Source: JAWWPG01 sp033850885 (GTDB lineage: Bacteria > Actinomycetota > Actinomycetes > Propionibacteriales > Nocardioidaceae). From it: DNA of 64,000 bases. Under the pieces are notes generated by a model. It was not told where the DNA came from. It made no database searches and saw only the letters and a list, made by a program, of their open reading frames with translations. Below, piece by piece: positions 17,300-26,013 of this stretch. The stretch covers positions 62,001-126,000 of the forward strand of contig JAWWPG010000037.1 in NCBI GenBank assembly GCA_033850885.1, in the 5' to 3' direction. The first letter of the stretch is position 1. Each line of letters starts with the position of its first letter. A program made the position numbers and the translations under genes.

Positions 17300-17493
17300 C
17301 GTCTCGATCGCTTTCTCATGGACGTCGGGTCTCCCACGCCTGTCGAGAATGCGTGTTGCCCTGCCTGACCCGGCAAGGTTACTCCGCGGTAGCACGATGG
17401 CTGGAGAAACGACGCCGGCCCGCTCGACCGGCGCTTGTGGCGCTCACTAGCCTGTCCCGGTGACATACAAGCCGCACGGGAGGGGAAGCCAAC

Positions 17494-18069
17494 ATGCGCA
17501 AGGTCATCCTGATGATGTCGGTGTCCGTTGACGGCTTCATCGAGGGTCCCAACCGCGAGATCGACTGGCACCTGGTCGACGAAGAGCTGCACAGCCACTT
17601 CAACGACGTGCTGAGCGCGATGGGCGCGTTCCTCAGCGGACGTGTCACCTACGAGCTGATGGCGGCGTACTGGCCCACCGCGGACCAGGATCCCTCGAGC
17701 CCGGCGTCCATCGTCGAGTTCGCCCGCATCTGGCGCGACAAGCCCAAGGTCGTGTACTCCAAGACCCTCGAACGGGCCGACTGGAACACCGCGGTGGTGC
17801 GCGAGGTGGTTCCGGAGGAGGTCGCCGCTCTCAAGGCGGAGCCCGGCGGAGACCTGGCGCTGGGCGGCGCCGACGTAGCTGCCGAGTTCGTCCGGCACGG
17901 CCTGGTCGACGAGTACCGCATCTACGTCCACCCGGTCGTCATCGGCAGGGGTAAAGCGCTGTTCCCGCCGTCAGACGCCAAGCTCAGCCTCCGGCTCGCT
18001 GAGACCCGGACCTTCGGCAACGGAGTCGTACTGCTCCACTACCGGCGCGCGGATGCCCGCGGCGACTAG
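17494..18069 (+). CDS. Dihydrofolate reductase family (RibD C-terminal-like) protein
   Basis: A 191-residue single-domain protein starting MRKVILMMSVSVDGFIEGPN. It contains MGAFLSGRVTYELMAAYWP, DKPKVVYSKTL, the nucleotide-binding GGDLALGGADVAAEFVRHGLVDEYRIYVHPVVIGRG and a final HYRR. This is the YwjB/YyaP-like DHFR-superfamily, NADPH-dependent reductases of unknown substrate. AGGGGAAG precedes the ATG. It converges with the formaldehyde dehydrogenase gene, with palindromic element copy 2 between them. Confidence 0.85.
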   Translation: MRKVILMMSVSVDGFIEGPNREIDWHLVDEELHSHFNDVLSAMGAFLSGRVTYELMAAYWPTADQDPSSPASIVEFARIWRDKPKVVYSKTLERADWNTAVVREVVPEEVAALKAEPGGDLALGGADVAAEFVRHGLVDEYRIYVHPVVIGRGKALFPPSDAKLSLRLAETRTFGNGVVLLHYRRADARGD

Positions 18070-18076
18070 CGCCCCT

Positions 18077-18141
18077 CCGTGAATTGCGGAAAGTGCACCT
18101 CGCGACCGGGCGGGAAGGTGAACTTTCCCGCAATTCGCGGG
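18077..18141. repeat. Palindromic element PE, copy 2
   Basis: The left arm from 18077 (CCGTGAATTGCGGAAAGTGC) pairs with a right arm ending CCCGCAATTCGCGGG at 18141. The core GTGCACCTCGCGA is the same as in copies 3 and 4. It fills the gap between two convergent genes (stops at 18069 and 18165). The left arm has lost one G relative to the other copies. Confidence 0.9.
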
Positions 18142-18164
18142 ATGGGGAGGGCGGGGGCGAGGGA

Positions 18165-19250
18165 CTAGAGGATCACCACGGAGCGGAGGACGTCGCCGTC
18201 GTGCATCAGGTCGAAGGCCGCCTCCACCTCGTCGAGGTGGATCGTCTCGGAGACGAACGAGTCCAGCGGGAACCGACCCTGCCGGTAGAGGTCGATCAGC
18301 ATCGGGAAGTCACGACTGGGCAGGCAGTCGCCGTACCACGAGGACTTGAGCGCGCCACCACGGCCGAAGACGTCGAGCAGCGGGATCTGAAGCGTCGCCT
18401 CAGGCATCGGTACGCCGACCAGGACCACGGTCCCGGCCAGGTCGCGGGCGTAGAACGCCTGCGTCCAGGTGGCGGGCGTCCCCACCGCGTCGACGACGAC
18501 GTCCGCACCGAAGCCTCCGGTCAGGGCGTGGACCCGCTCGACCACGTCCTCGGAGCCGGCGTTGACCGTGTGGGTCGCGCCCATCCCCTGGACCTTGGCC
18601 AGCTTGCGCTCGTCGATGTCCACCGCGATGATCGTCACCGCTCCGGCGAGGGAGGACCCGGCGATCGCCGCCGCGCCGACTCCACCGCAGCCGATCACCG
18701 CCACCGAGTCCCCGCGAGTCACCCCACCGGTGTTGACGGCGGCCCCGAACCCGGCCATCACGCCGCATCCGAGGAGGCCCGCCGCGGTCGCGGGGGCCGC
18801 AGGATCGACCTTCGTGCACTGGCCCGCGTGAACGAGCGTCTTGTCGGCGAAAGCACCGATACCGAGCGCCGGGGACAGCTCGGTGCCGTCCTCCAGGGTC
18901 ATCTTCTGCGCCGCGTTGAACGTGTTGAAGCAGTACCACGGCCGGCCCCGACGACAGGCCCGGCAGTCGCCACAGACCGCCCGCCAGTTGAGGATGACGA
19001 AGTCACCCGGTTGCACGGTCGTGACCCCCTCACCGACCGCGTCGACCGTGCCGGCCGCCTCGTGCCCGAGCAGGTAGGGGAAGTCGTCGCCGATGCCTCC
19101 CTCGCGGTAGTGCAGGTCGGTGTGGCACACCCCGCACGCCTGAACGGTGACCAACGCCTCGCCAGGTCCGGGGTCGGGCACCACGACGCGGACCATCTCG
19201 ACGGGCGACCCCTTGGCGCGAGCGATGACGCCCTGCACGACCTGCGACAT
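18165..19250 (-). CDS. S-(hydroxymethyl)mycothiol dehydrogenase
   Basis: A 361-residue zinc-dependent medium-chain alcohol dehydrogenase. The catalytic zinc site starts at ACGVCHTDLHYREGG, followed by GHEAAGTV. The structural-zinc lobe CGDCRACRRGRPWYC has all four Cys, and the NAD fold is VIGCGGVGAAAIAGSSL. KMTLEDGTELSPALGIGAFADKTLV matches the mycothiol-dependent formaldehyde dehydrogenases (MscR/AdhE2 type). These oxidise S-hydroxymethyl-mycothiol during formaldehyde detoxification and also reduce S-nitrosomycothiol. The usual metallo-beta-lactamase-fold neighbour is absent. The gene implies that the host makes mycothiol. Confidence 0.9.
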   Translation of the reverse strand: MSQVVQGVIARAKGSPVEMVRVVVPDPGPGEALVTVQACGVCHTDLHYREGGIGDDFPYLLGHEAAGTVDAVGEGVTTVQPGDFVILNWRAVCGDCRACRRGRPWYCFNTFNAAQKMTLEDGTELSPALGIGAFADKTLVHAGQCTKVDPAAPATAAGLLGCGVMAGFGAAVNTGGVTRGDSVAVIGCGGVGAAAIAGSSLAGAVTIIAVDIDERKLAKVQGMGATHTVNAGSEDVVERVHALTGGFGADVVVDAVGTPATWTQAFYARDLAGTVVLVGVPMPEATLQIPLLDVFGRGGALKSSWYGDCLPSRDFPMLIDLYRQGRFPLDSFVSETIHLDEVEAAFDLMHDGDVLRSVVIL

Positions 19251-19323
19251 GTGGAACCCTCCCAGGAGAGAGACGACCGACGCGGCTCCCTCGACTTCTC
19301 GGGCTTACCGTACCCGAGCCGCT

Positions 19324-20847
19324 TCAGGGCCCGGGAGTCTCGTCGTCGACCCAGTCGAACGTCCTCGTGACGGCCTTGCGCCAGGTCCGGTACAGCCGCT
19401 CGCGTTCGGTCGCATCCATGGCGGGCGTCCAGCGCTGTGCCTCTGCCCAGTTGGCCCGCAGCTCGTCGAGGCCGCTCCAGTAGCCGGTGGCCAGCCCCGC
19501 GACGTACGCGGCACCGAGAGCGGTCGTCTCGTTGATCGTCGGCCGCACCACCGCAACCCCGAGGATGTCGGCCTGGAACTGCATGAGCAGCTGGTTGACG
19601 ACCATGCCGCCATCCACCTTGAGCTCGCGAAGCGGCACCCCTGAGTCGGCGTTCATCGCTTCGAGCACCTCGCGCGTCTGGTACGCCGTCGCCTCGAGCG
19701 CCGCCCTCGCCAGGTGGCCCTTGTTGACGAAGCGGGTCAGCCCGACCAGCACTCCTCTCGCGTCGGACCGCCAGTACGGCGCGAACAGGCCGCTGAAGGC
19801 CGGGACGAAGTAGGCACCGCCGTTGTCGTCGACGCCGGCTGCCAACGCCTCCACGTCACCGGCGGCCGAGATGATGCCCACGTTGTCCCGCAACCACTGC
19901 ACAAGCGAGCCGGTAACCGCGATCGAGCCTTCGAGGGCATACGTCGCGGGCTCGTCGCCCAGCCGGTAGCACACCGTCGTGAGCAGTCCGTGCTCGCTCA
20001 TCACGATGTCAGTACCCGTGTTGAGCAGCATGAAGTTGCCGGTTCCGTACGTGTTCTTCGCGGTGCCGACCTCGAAGCACACCTGACCGAACGTGGCAGC
20101 CTGCTGGTCCCCGAGGATCCCCGCCACCGGAGTCCCGCGGAGGACGTCCGGCCGGCACTCGCCGTACACCTGCGACGACGCGACGATGCGGGGAAGCATG
20201 CCAGCCGGCACTCCCATCTCGGCGCAGATCTCGGGGTCCCACTGCAAGGAACGCAGGTCCATCAGCATGGTTCGCGACGCGTTGCTGACATCGGTGACGT
20301 GGACGCCGTCGTCCTCCGCGCCGCCGGTGAGGTTCCAGACCAGCCAGCTGTCGATCGTGCCGCAGAGCAGGTCACCGGCCTCCGCCCTCGCCCTCGCCCC
20401 CGCGACGTTGTCGAGGAGCCACCGCACCTTCGGGCCCGCGAAGTACGTCGCCAGCGGGAGGCCGACCCGGGACCGGTACCGGTCGGCGCCCCCACCAAGG
20501 GCCGCCAGCTCGTTGCAGATCGGCTGGGTGCGGGTGTCCTGCCAGACGACCGCCGGGGCGATGGGACGTCCGTCGTACCGGTCCCACACGACGGCGGTCT
20601 CGCGCTGGTTGGTGATGCCGAGTGCGGCGACGTCGGACGGGTTGAGGTTCGCGTCGGCCAGCGCCGCGCCGATCAGCTGGCGAGCGTTCCGCCAGATCTC
20701 GAGTGCGTCGTGCTCCACCCACCCCGCCTTGGGGAGCAGCTGAGCGTGCTCTCGCCGGGCCGACGAGACGACCCGTCCGCGCTCGTCGAAGACCATGCAT
20801 CGGGTGCTCGTGGTGCCCTGGTCGAGGGCGGCGACATACCGGCTCAT
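19324..20847 (-). CDS. glpK: Glycerol kinase
   Basis: A 507-residue FGGY carbohydrate kinase. The start MSRYVAALDQGTTSTRCMVFD (phosphate-1 loop), WVEHDALEIW, NQRETAVVWD, GAGDxx-like segments and the C-terminal ATALGAAYVAGLATGYW are those of GlpK. It phosphorylates glycerol to glycerol-3-phosphate with ATP. It is divergent from glpD, with 91 nt between the starts and a 15 nt inverted repeat in the gap, so both are probably co-regulated. The glycerol facilitator gene glpF is not beside it. Confidence 0.95.
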   Translation of the reverse strand: MSRYVAALDQGTTSTRCMVFDERGRVVSSARREHAQLLPKAGWVEHDALEIWRNARQLIGAALADANLNPSDVAALGITNQRETAVVWDRYDGRPIAPAVVWQDTRTQPICNELAALGGGADRYRSRVGLPLATYFAGPKVRWLLDNVAGARARAEAGDLLCGTIDSWLVWNLTGGAEDDGVHVTDVSNASRTMLMDLRSLQWDPEICAEMGVPAGMLPRIVASSQVYGECRPDVLRGTPVAGILGDQQAATFGQVCFEVGTAKNTYGTGNFMLLNTGTDIVMSEHGLLTTVCYRLGDEPATYALEGSIAVTGSLVQWLRDNVGIISAAGDVEALAAGVDDNGGAYFVPAFSGLFAPYWRSDARGVLVGLTRFVNKGHLARAALEATAYQTREVLEAMNADSGVPLRELKVDGGMVVNQLLMQFQADILGVAVVRPTINETTALGAAYVAGLATGYWSGLDELRANWAEAQRWTPAMDATERERLYRTWRKAVTRTFDWVDDETPGP

Positions 20848-20889
20848 GGGTCCTCTCGGCAAAGGCTCTACTCCGTGTACGACACTAGT

Positions 20890-20904
20890 CTCGGACAGTC
20901 CGAG
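20890..20904. promoter_or_regulatory. Candidate operator between glpK and glpD
   Basis: CTCGGACAGTCCGAG is a 15 nt inverted repeat with 7 nt arms around one central base, placed between the two divergent starts (43 nt from glpK and 35 nt from glpD). No regulator gene is adjacent, so the cognate factor is unknown. Confidence 0.5.
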
Positions 20905-20938
20905 GATCGGCCGGCACGACACCGGAGGGGGTCGCCGC

Positions 20939-22657
20939 ATGCCATCACCTGCGCGCCTGGACGCGCGATACCGCGTGCGCGCATGGGAGAAGGTCGCCGA
21001 CCGCGACTTCGACGTCCTCGTCATCGGCGGCGGCGTCACCGGCTCTGGCGCCGCGCTCGACGCCGCGACCAGGGGGCTGTCGGTCGGGCTCCTGGAGGCT
21101 CGGGACTACGCATCCGGAACCTCGTCGCGGTCGTCGAAGCTGTTCCACGGCGGCTTGCGCTACCTCGAGCAGTTCGACTTCCAGCTGGTGCGCGAGGCGC
21201 TGCGGGAGCGCGAGCTGATGCTGACCCGGATCGCGCCTCACCTCGTGAAGCCGGTCTCGTTCCTCTACCCGCTGACGCACCGGGTCTGGGAGCGTCCCTA
21301 CGTCACGGCAGGGATGACGCTGTACGACACGATGGGCGGCGCCCGCTCGGTCCCACGGCACCGCCAGCTGACCCGTCGAGGAGCCCTTCGGATGGTGCCG
21401 GCACTCAAGCCCGACACGCTCGTCGGAGGCATCCTGTACTACGACGCGCTGACCGACGACGCCCGCCACACGCTGACGCTCGCCAGGACCGCCGCCACGT
21501 ACGGCGCCACGATCCTCAACTCGGCCGAGGTCGTCGGGCTGCTGCGCGCCGGCGAGCGCATCGTCGGAGCCCGGGTGCGAAACGTCGAGAACGGGGACGA
21601 GGCGGAGGTCCGGGCTTCGGTGGTCGTCAACTGCACCGGCGTCTGGACCGACGAGATCCAGACGTTGGCCGGCGGACGCGGACGGTTCCACGTGCGCGCG
21701 TCCAAGGGAGTGCACATCGTGGTGGCACGCGACCGGATCAACTCCGAGACCGGCCTCATCCTGCGTACCGACACGTCGGTGCTGTTCGTCATCCCGTGGA
21801 ACACGCACTGGATCATCGGCACCACAGACACCGACTGGACGCTGCACAAGGCGCACCCCGCAGCCAGCAAAGCCGACATCGACTACCTGTTGAGCCAGGT
21901 CAACGCCGTGCTCTCGGTCCCGTTGACGCGGTCAGACATCCAGGGCGTGTACGCCGGCCTGCGACCCCTGCTCGCCGGGGAGGACGAGGCGACGTCCCAG
22001 CTGTCGCGCGAGCACGCCGTTGCCCGACCCCAGCCCGGCCTGATCTCGATCGCAGGCGGCAAGTACACGACGTACCGGGTGATGGCCGCCGACGCGATCG
22101 ATGCCGCCCTGGTGGATGTGGGCGGCCCGGCGCCGCCGAGCGTGACGGACCAGACGCCGCTGCTCGGCGCCGAGGGCTACCACGCGCTGGTCAACCAGAT
22201 CGACAGGCTGGCCCACAAGGCCGGACTCCCGGTGTGGAGGATGCAGGGGCTGCTCGACCGCTACGGCTCCCTCGTCGACGAGGTGCTCGAGCTCTCGGCC
22301 GATGACCAGTCGCTCCTCGAGCCGCTCACCGGAGCCGAGGGCTACCTGCGTGTCGAGATCGCCTACGCCGCCACCCACGAGGCCGCGCTGCACATCGACG
22401 ACCTGCTCGCGCGTCGCACCAGGATCTCCATCGAGACTCCCGACCGCGGTACGTCCGCCGCACGCATGGCCGCCGATGTCGCGGCGCCGCACCTCGGGTG
22501 GGACGCTGCCCGGATCGACAACGAGGTGGCCGCCTACCAGGCGCGGGTGATGGCCGAACGAGAGTCGCAGCTCAAGCCCGACGACCTCGACGCGGACGCC
22601 GCCAGGATCGCGGCGCCCGACACGCGCCTGCTCGCCGTCGGTCGCGCGTTGGACTGA
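20939..22657 (+). CDS. glpD: Glycerol-3-phosphate dehydrogenase (FAD-dependent)
   Basis: A 572-residue flavoprotein. The FAD loop DVLVIGGGVTGSGAALDAATRGL lies near residue 22, followed by the typical SGTSSRSSKLFHGGLRYLEQFDFQLVREAL and the C-terminal GGKYTTYRVMA. The C-terminal helical domain is also present. It oxidises glycerol-3-phosphate to dihydroxyacetone phosphate and feeds electrons to quinone at the membrane. The ATG at 20939 follows GGAGGGGG. Together with the divergent glpK it completes glycerol catabolism. Confidence 0.94.
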   Translation: MPSPARLDARYRVRAWEKVADRDFDVLVIGGGVTGSGAALDAATRGLSVGLLEARDYASGTSSRSSKLFHGGLRYLEQFDFQLVREALRERELMLTRIAPHLVKPVSFLYPLTHRVWERPYVTAGMTLYDTMGGARSVPRHRQLTRRGALRMVPALKPDTLVGGILYYDALTDDARHTLTLARTAATYGATILNSAEVVGLLRAGERIVGARVRNVENGDEAEVRASVVVNCTGVWTDEIQTLAGGRGRFHVRASKGVHIVVARDRINSETGLILRTDTSVLFVIPWNTHWIIGTTDTDWTLHKAHPAASKADIDYLLSQVNAVLSVPLTRSDIQGVYAGLRPLLAGEDEATSQLSREHAVARPQPGLISIAGGKYTTYRVMAADAIDAALVDVGGPAPPSVTDQTPLLGAEGYHALVNQIDRLAHKAGLPVWRMQGLLDRYGSLVDEVLELSADDQSLLEPLTGAEGYLRVEIAYAATHEAALHIDDLLARRTRISIETPDRGTSAARMAADVAAPHLGWDAARIDNEVAAYQARVMAERESQLKPDDLDADAARIAAPDTRLLAVGRALD

Positions 22658-22668
22658 GACGGCGCCGG

Positions 22669-23112
22669 TCAGCCGGCTGGCCGGCAGTCCTCGTCGTCGT
22701 CCACCAGCTGAGCCAGGATCCGCCGCAGGTCTTCTCGGTCTCTGGCGCTGAGGCGGTCGAAGAGCGTCTCCGCCTCCGCCAGCCTGGCAGCCCGGACGGC
22801 GGCGCTCACCTCCTCGCCGGTCTCGGTCAGCGTGATGAGAGTGGCCCGCCTGTCATCGGGGTCGGCAGTCCGCCGTACCAGATCGCGCTCCTCCAGGCCG
22901 TCGATCACCTCGGTGACCGACCGAGGAGCGATGCGCAGGTGCTCGGCGAGCTCGCTCGGCCGGATCGCGCCGTGCTTGGCGACCACCGAGATGGCGCGCG
23001 ACTGGGAAGGGGCGATCTGCCACGGGGCAAGGGCCTTGATGGACGAGTGCCGCAGACGTCGGGCGACTGCACCGAACATCTCGTTGAGCGAGTCGCCCGG
23101 GTCGTCGGCCAC
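22669..23112 (-). CDS. MarR family transcriptional regulator
   Basis: 147 residues forming a MarR winged-helix dimer. The DNA-reading helix IRPSELAEHLRIAPRSVTEVIDGLEE and the wing VRRTADPDDRRATLITLT contain the conserved D-x-R-x3 motif. It is divergent from an ABC exporter. The 79 nt between the starts contain three half-sites CCTCAT/ATGAGG, so auto-repression and control of the exporter in response to a toxic ligand is the straightforward reading. Confidence 0.88.
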   Translation of the reverse strand: MADDPGDSLNEMFGAVARRLRHSSIKALAPWQIAPSQSRAISVVAKHGAIRPSELAEHLRIAPRSVTEVIDGLEERDLVRRTADPDDRRATLITLTETGEEVSAAVRAARLAEAETLFDRLSARDREDLRRILAQLVDDDEDCRPAG

Positions 23113-23143
23113 GGGAACAGGCTAGCAGGACTTTGCGTTGTTC

Positions 23144-23165
23144 CCTCATTATGAGGTAACCTCAT
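23144..23165. promoter_or_regulatory. MarR operator with three half-sites
   Basis: CCTCATTATGAGG (23144-23156) and ATGAGGTAACCTCAT (23151-23165) are two overlapping inverted repeats that share the central half-site. They lie 27 nt before the exporter ATG and 32 nt before the marR ATG, where bound repressor would block both promoters. Confidence 0.7.
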
Positions 23166-23191
23166 CAAAATTGGAAGAGGTGATCGCACCG

Positions 23192-25060
23192 ATGGAACCT
23201 CCCGAGATCAACACCGCCCGTCGCCGCTCGCTGCTCTCGGTGACCCCCGAGGACCGTGCCCAGGCGGACCGGGTCTCGGTACGACGGATCGCCAGCCTGT
23301 TCTCGCCGTACCGCGGGTCGCTGGTGTTCGTGACGGCCATCATCGTCGCCGCGTCCGTCGTCGGTTTGGCCTCACCCTTCCTGCTTCGCGCGGTGATCGA
23401 CGACGCGCTCCCCCAGCAGAACCTCAACCTCCTGGTGTGGCTGGTGGTCGGCATGGTCGCCGCAACCGCCGTGACCGCGGGCCTCGGCGTCGTCCAGACC
23501 TGGGTCTCGACGAAGGTCGGCCAGCAGGTCATGCACCGGCTGCGGAGCGACGTCTTCGCGCACCTTCAGCGACAGTCACTCGACTTCTTCAAGCGAACGC
23601 GCACCGGAGAGATCCAGTCGAGGATCACCAACGACATCGGAGGAATGGAGGCCGTGGTGACGTCCACGGCCGCGTCGATCGCCGCGAACCTGACGACCGC
23701 CGTGGCAACGTCGATCGCCATGGTGGCGCTGTCCTGGCGACTGTCCCTCATCTCGCTCGTCGTGATGCCACCTGCCATCGTTCTCACGCGGCGCGTCGCC
23801 CAGATGAGGCGCAGGATCACTGCGGATCAGCAGCGCCAGCTCGCGGACATCAGCGCCACGGTCGAGGAGTCGCTCTCGATCAGTGGTATCCAGCTGAGCC
23901 GCACGCTTGGCGCCGGTCCCGCCCTCGTCGACCGCTTCACCGGCTTGTCGGAGAAGCTCATCGAGCTCGAGCTCAGGTCCCAGCTCGCCGGGCGGTGGCG
24001 GATGGCCTCGATGAGCGTCCTGTTCGCGGCCATCCCGGCGGTCATCTACCTGAGCGCGGGTCTCCCGATGAGCCAGGGCACGATGACGATCGGCACCCTG
24101 GTGGCCTTCACGACCTTGCAGACAACGCTCTTCCGGCCCTTGATGGGCCTCCTCAACGTACAGGTGTCGCTCACGAGCTCGCTCGCGCTCTTCGGCCGGA
24201 TCTTCGAGTACCTCGATCTCCCGGTCGACATCGACGATCCCAGCGAACCCCGTCCGGTCGACCTGGCGGACGTCCAGGGGGATGTCGAGCTCCACGACGT
24301 CACGTTCCAGTACCGCGACGCTGTGGTGCCCGCACTCGACCACGTCTCACTTCGAGTTCCCGCCGGGAGTAGGCTTGCGATCGTGGGTGAGACGGGCTCG
24401 GGCAAGACCACGCTCGCCGGTCTGCTGGCCCGGCTGCACGACCCGACCGGCGGGCGCATCACGTTCGACGGCATCGACATCCGCGACATCTCCCTTCGAG
24501 ACCTCGTCGAGATCGTCGGCGTCGTCACCCAGGAGACCTACCTCCTGCATGCCAGCGTCCGCGAGAACCTGCGGTACGCCAGGCCGGGCGCCACCGACGA
24601 CGAGATCGAGGACGCGGCGCGGGCCGCCCACATCCACCAGACGATCGCCAGCCTCCCCGACGGCTACGAGACCGTCGTCGGCTCACGCGGCTACCGCTTC
24701 TCCGGAGGCGAGAAGCAGCGCATTGCCATCGCGCGCACGCTGCTTCGCAACCCGCGGGTTCTCGTCCTCGACGAGGCGACCAGTGCGCTCGACAACCAGA
24801 CCGAGCGTGCCGTGCAGGCGGCTTTCGAAGCCTTGTCCCGGGGGCGTACGACCATCACGATCGCCCACCGGTTGTCGACAACCCGCAATGCCGACCAGAT
24901 CGTCGTGCTGGACAAGGGCCGCATCGTGGAGGCCGGTACGCATGAGGAACTGCTCGCTCGGGACGGTTACTACGCTCGGCTCAGCAGTGCCTCGGCTGCG
25001 GACGTCGGCTCCGAGACCCGGCAGGGGTCAGGCCTTGAGCTGGGCCTGGTACGCCGGTAG
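23192..25060 (+). CDS. ABC exporter (transmembrane plus ATPase), MarR-linked
   Basis: A 622-residue half-transporter, presumably homodimeric. The six-helix membrane domain (about 35-330) has the coupling-helix segment LDFFKRTRTGEIQSRITND. The ATPase has Walker A GETGSGKTT, signature FSGGEKQR, Walker B VLVLDEATSALD with intact catalytic Glu, and H-loop IAHRLST. The ATG at 23192 has GAAGAGGTG at 23174-23182; an upstream in-frame TTG would place the operator inside the gene. Its last 33 nt overlap the convergent SRPBCC gene. Likely substrates are drugs or lipids. Confidence 0.9.
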   Translation: MEPPEINTARRRSLLSVTPEDRAQADRVSVRRIASLFSPYRGSLVFVTAIIVAASVVGLASPFLLRAVIDDALPQQNLNLLVWLVVGMVAATAVTAGLGVVQTWVSTKVGQQVMHRLRSDVFAHLQRQSLDFFKRTRTGEIQSRITNDIGGMEAVVTSTAASIAANLTTAVATSIAMVALSWRLSLISLVVMPPAIVLTRRVAQMRRRITADQQRQLADISATVEESLSISGIQLSRTLGAGPALVDRFTGLSEKLIELELRSQLAGRWRMASMSVLFAAIPAVIYLSAGLPMSQGTMTIGTLVAFTTLQTTLFRPLMGLLNVQVSLTSSLALFGRIFEYLDLPVDIDDPSEPRPVDLADVQGDVELHDVTFQYRDAVVPALDHVSLRVPAGSRLAIVGETGSGKTTLAGLLARLHDPTGGRITFDGIDIRDISLRDLVEIVGVVTQETYLLHASVRENLRYARPGATDDEIEDAARAAHIHQTIASLPDGYETVVGSRGYRFSGGEKQRIAIARTLLRNPRVLVLDEATSALDNQTERAVQAAFEALSRGRTTITIAHRLSTTRNADQIVVLDKGRIVEAGTHEELLARDGYYARLSSASAADVGSETRQGSGLELGLVRR

Positions 25061-25537
25061 CAGCTCCTTCTCACGCTCGTCCCACTGCGGACCGTGACCG
25101 GCCTCCCCACGGAGGTCGGCAGCCAGCATCTCGAGGTAGGTCTGCCAGCCGGCGCCGTACCCGGCTGATGAGCCGGCCGGAAGCCTCTCATGGTCGAGCA
25201 CCAGACGCGTCGAGGCGCCGTCGCGGCTGAGATCGACCCTGACGGTCGAGTCCCCGGCGGGCTTGAACCGCCACCTGACGGCAAGGTGCTCGGGTGGCCT
25301 GCACTCGAGGACCGCACCTTCCGTGCGCTGGCTCGGGTCGTCAGCATCGAAGTTGATGACGAACTCCCCGCCGAGGACCAGGTCCCCGTCGACCGGAGCG
25401 AACCAGCGGGCAAGTCGCTCCGGTTCGGTCACGGCGGACCACAGGTCCGCGATGTCGGTGTCATAGCTGGACTCGAGGTGGACCGACGCGCGCTCACCGT
25501 CAACGCGCAGCACTCCGATGATGTCCGTGGTTGTCAT
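25028..25537 (-). CDS. SRPBCC/AHSA1-domain protein
   Basis: 169 residues with the Aha1-like helix-grip fold: HLESSYDTDIADLWSAVTEPERLARWFAPVDGDL, VLECRPPEHLAVRW and the C-terminal GYGAGWQTYLEMLAADL. Such proteins bind hydrophobic ligands and very often sit in operons with ArsR regulators, as here. The ATG overlaps the TGA of the ArsR gene (ATGA). The 3' end overlaps the convergent ABC gene by 33 nt. The ligand is unknown. Confidence 0.87.
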   Translation of the reverse strand: MTTTDIIGVLRVDGERASVHLESSYDTDIADLWSAVTEPERLARWFAPVDGDLVLGGEFVINFDADDPSQRTEGAVLECRPPEHLAVRWRFKPAGDSTVRVDLSRDGASTRLVLDHERLPAGSSAGYGAGWQTYLEMLAADLRGEAGHGPQWDEREKELLPAYQAQLKA

Positions 25538-25860
25538 GTCCTCTCCTTCCGCGCCCGTCTCCCGCGCGCGATCTCGGTGTCGAGGGCCTGCAGGCGCTGT
25601 GTCCACAGATCCCGGTGACGGCTGAGCCAGGTGTCGATCTCCGCCAGCGGCTCGGTGGCGAGCGAGTAGACCCGGCGCTGGGCGTCGGGTTCCGATCGCA
25701 CCAGGCCGGCCTCGCGAAGCACTCGCAGGTGCCGCGACACCCCCGGGCGGCTGATGTCGAACAGCGCGGCGAGCTCGCCCGCCGTGCGCTCGCTCGCGGC
25801 GAGCTCCTCCACGATCCTGCGACGAGTCGGGTCGCTGAGGGCTTCGAGGGCTGCCTGCAC
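25534..25860 (-). CDS. ArsR family transcriptional regulator (SdpR-like)
   Basis: A 108-residue winged-helix repressor: ALSDPTRRRIVEELAASERTAGELAALFDISRPGVSRHLRVLREAGLV. There is no metal-binding Cys cluster in the recognition helix, so it belongs with the ArsR-SRPBCC type that senses something other than arsenic. No ATG is available; the GTG at 25858-25860 starts the conserved region. A 22 nt inverted repeat (25884-25905) lies 23 nt upstream. Confidence 0.86.
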   Translation of the reverse strand: MQAALEALSDPTRRRIVEELAASERTAGELAALFDISRPGVSRHLRVLREAGLVRSEPDAQRRVYSLATEPLAEIDTWLSRHRDLWTQRLQALDTEIARGRRARKERT

Positions 25861-25883
25861 AGGTCCTTGTGTATCATACTAGT

Positions 25884-25905
25884 TACGTAACGTCAACGTT
25901 ACGTA
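25884..25905. promoter_or_regulatory. ArsR-type operator
   Basis: ACGTAACGT (25885-25893) and ACGTTACGT (25896-25904) form an inverted repeat around CA, with one more T/A pair outside. On the minus strand TTGACG and TATGAT-like hexamers overlap or follow it, so bound repressor would mask the promoter of the ArsR-SRPBCC operon. Confidence 0.6.
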
Positions 25906-26013
25906 CTGCGGCAACGGCAACCTTCGAGTGGCACGTCGTGACGTGGTGAGCCGGTGCAGCCGTGCCAGTGCCGGCTCGGTGCCGAAACATGCTCTTAACC
26001 GGACGCTCATCCC

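Noticed and set aside
17300..17493. Intergenic gap checked for tRNA or small RNA
   Set aside because: No cloverleaf, TTC-type T-loop or riboswitch-like core could be recognised; the same holds for the other gaps in the window.
19714..22305. Very long plus-strand open frame across glpK and glpD
   Set aside because: It is antisense to glpK and out of frame with glpD; the translation is low-complexity and has no motif.
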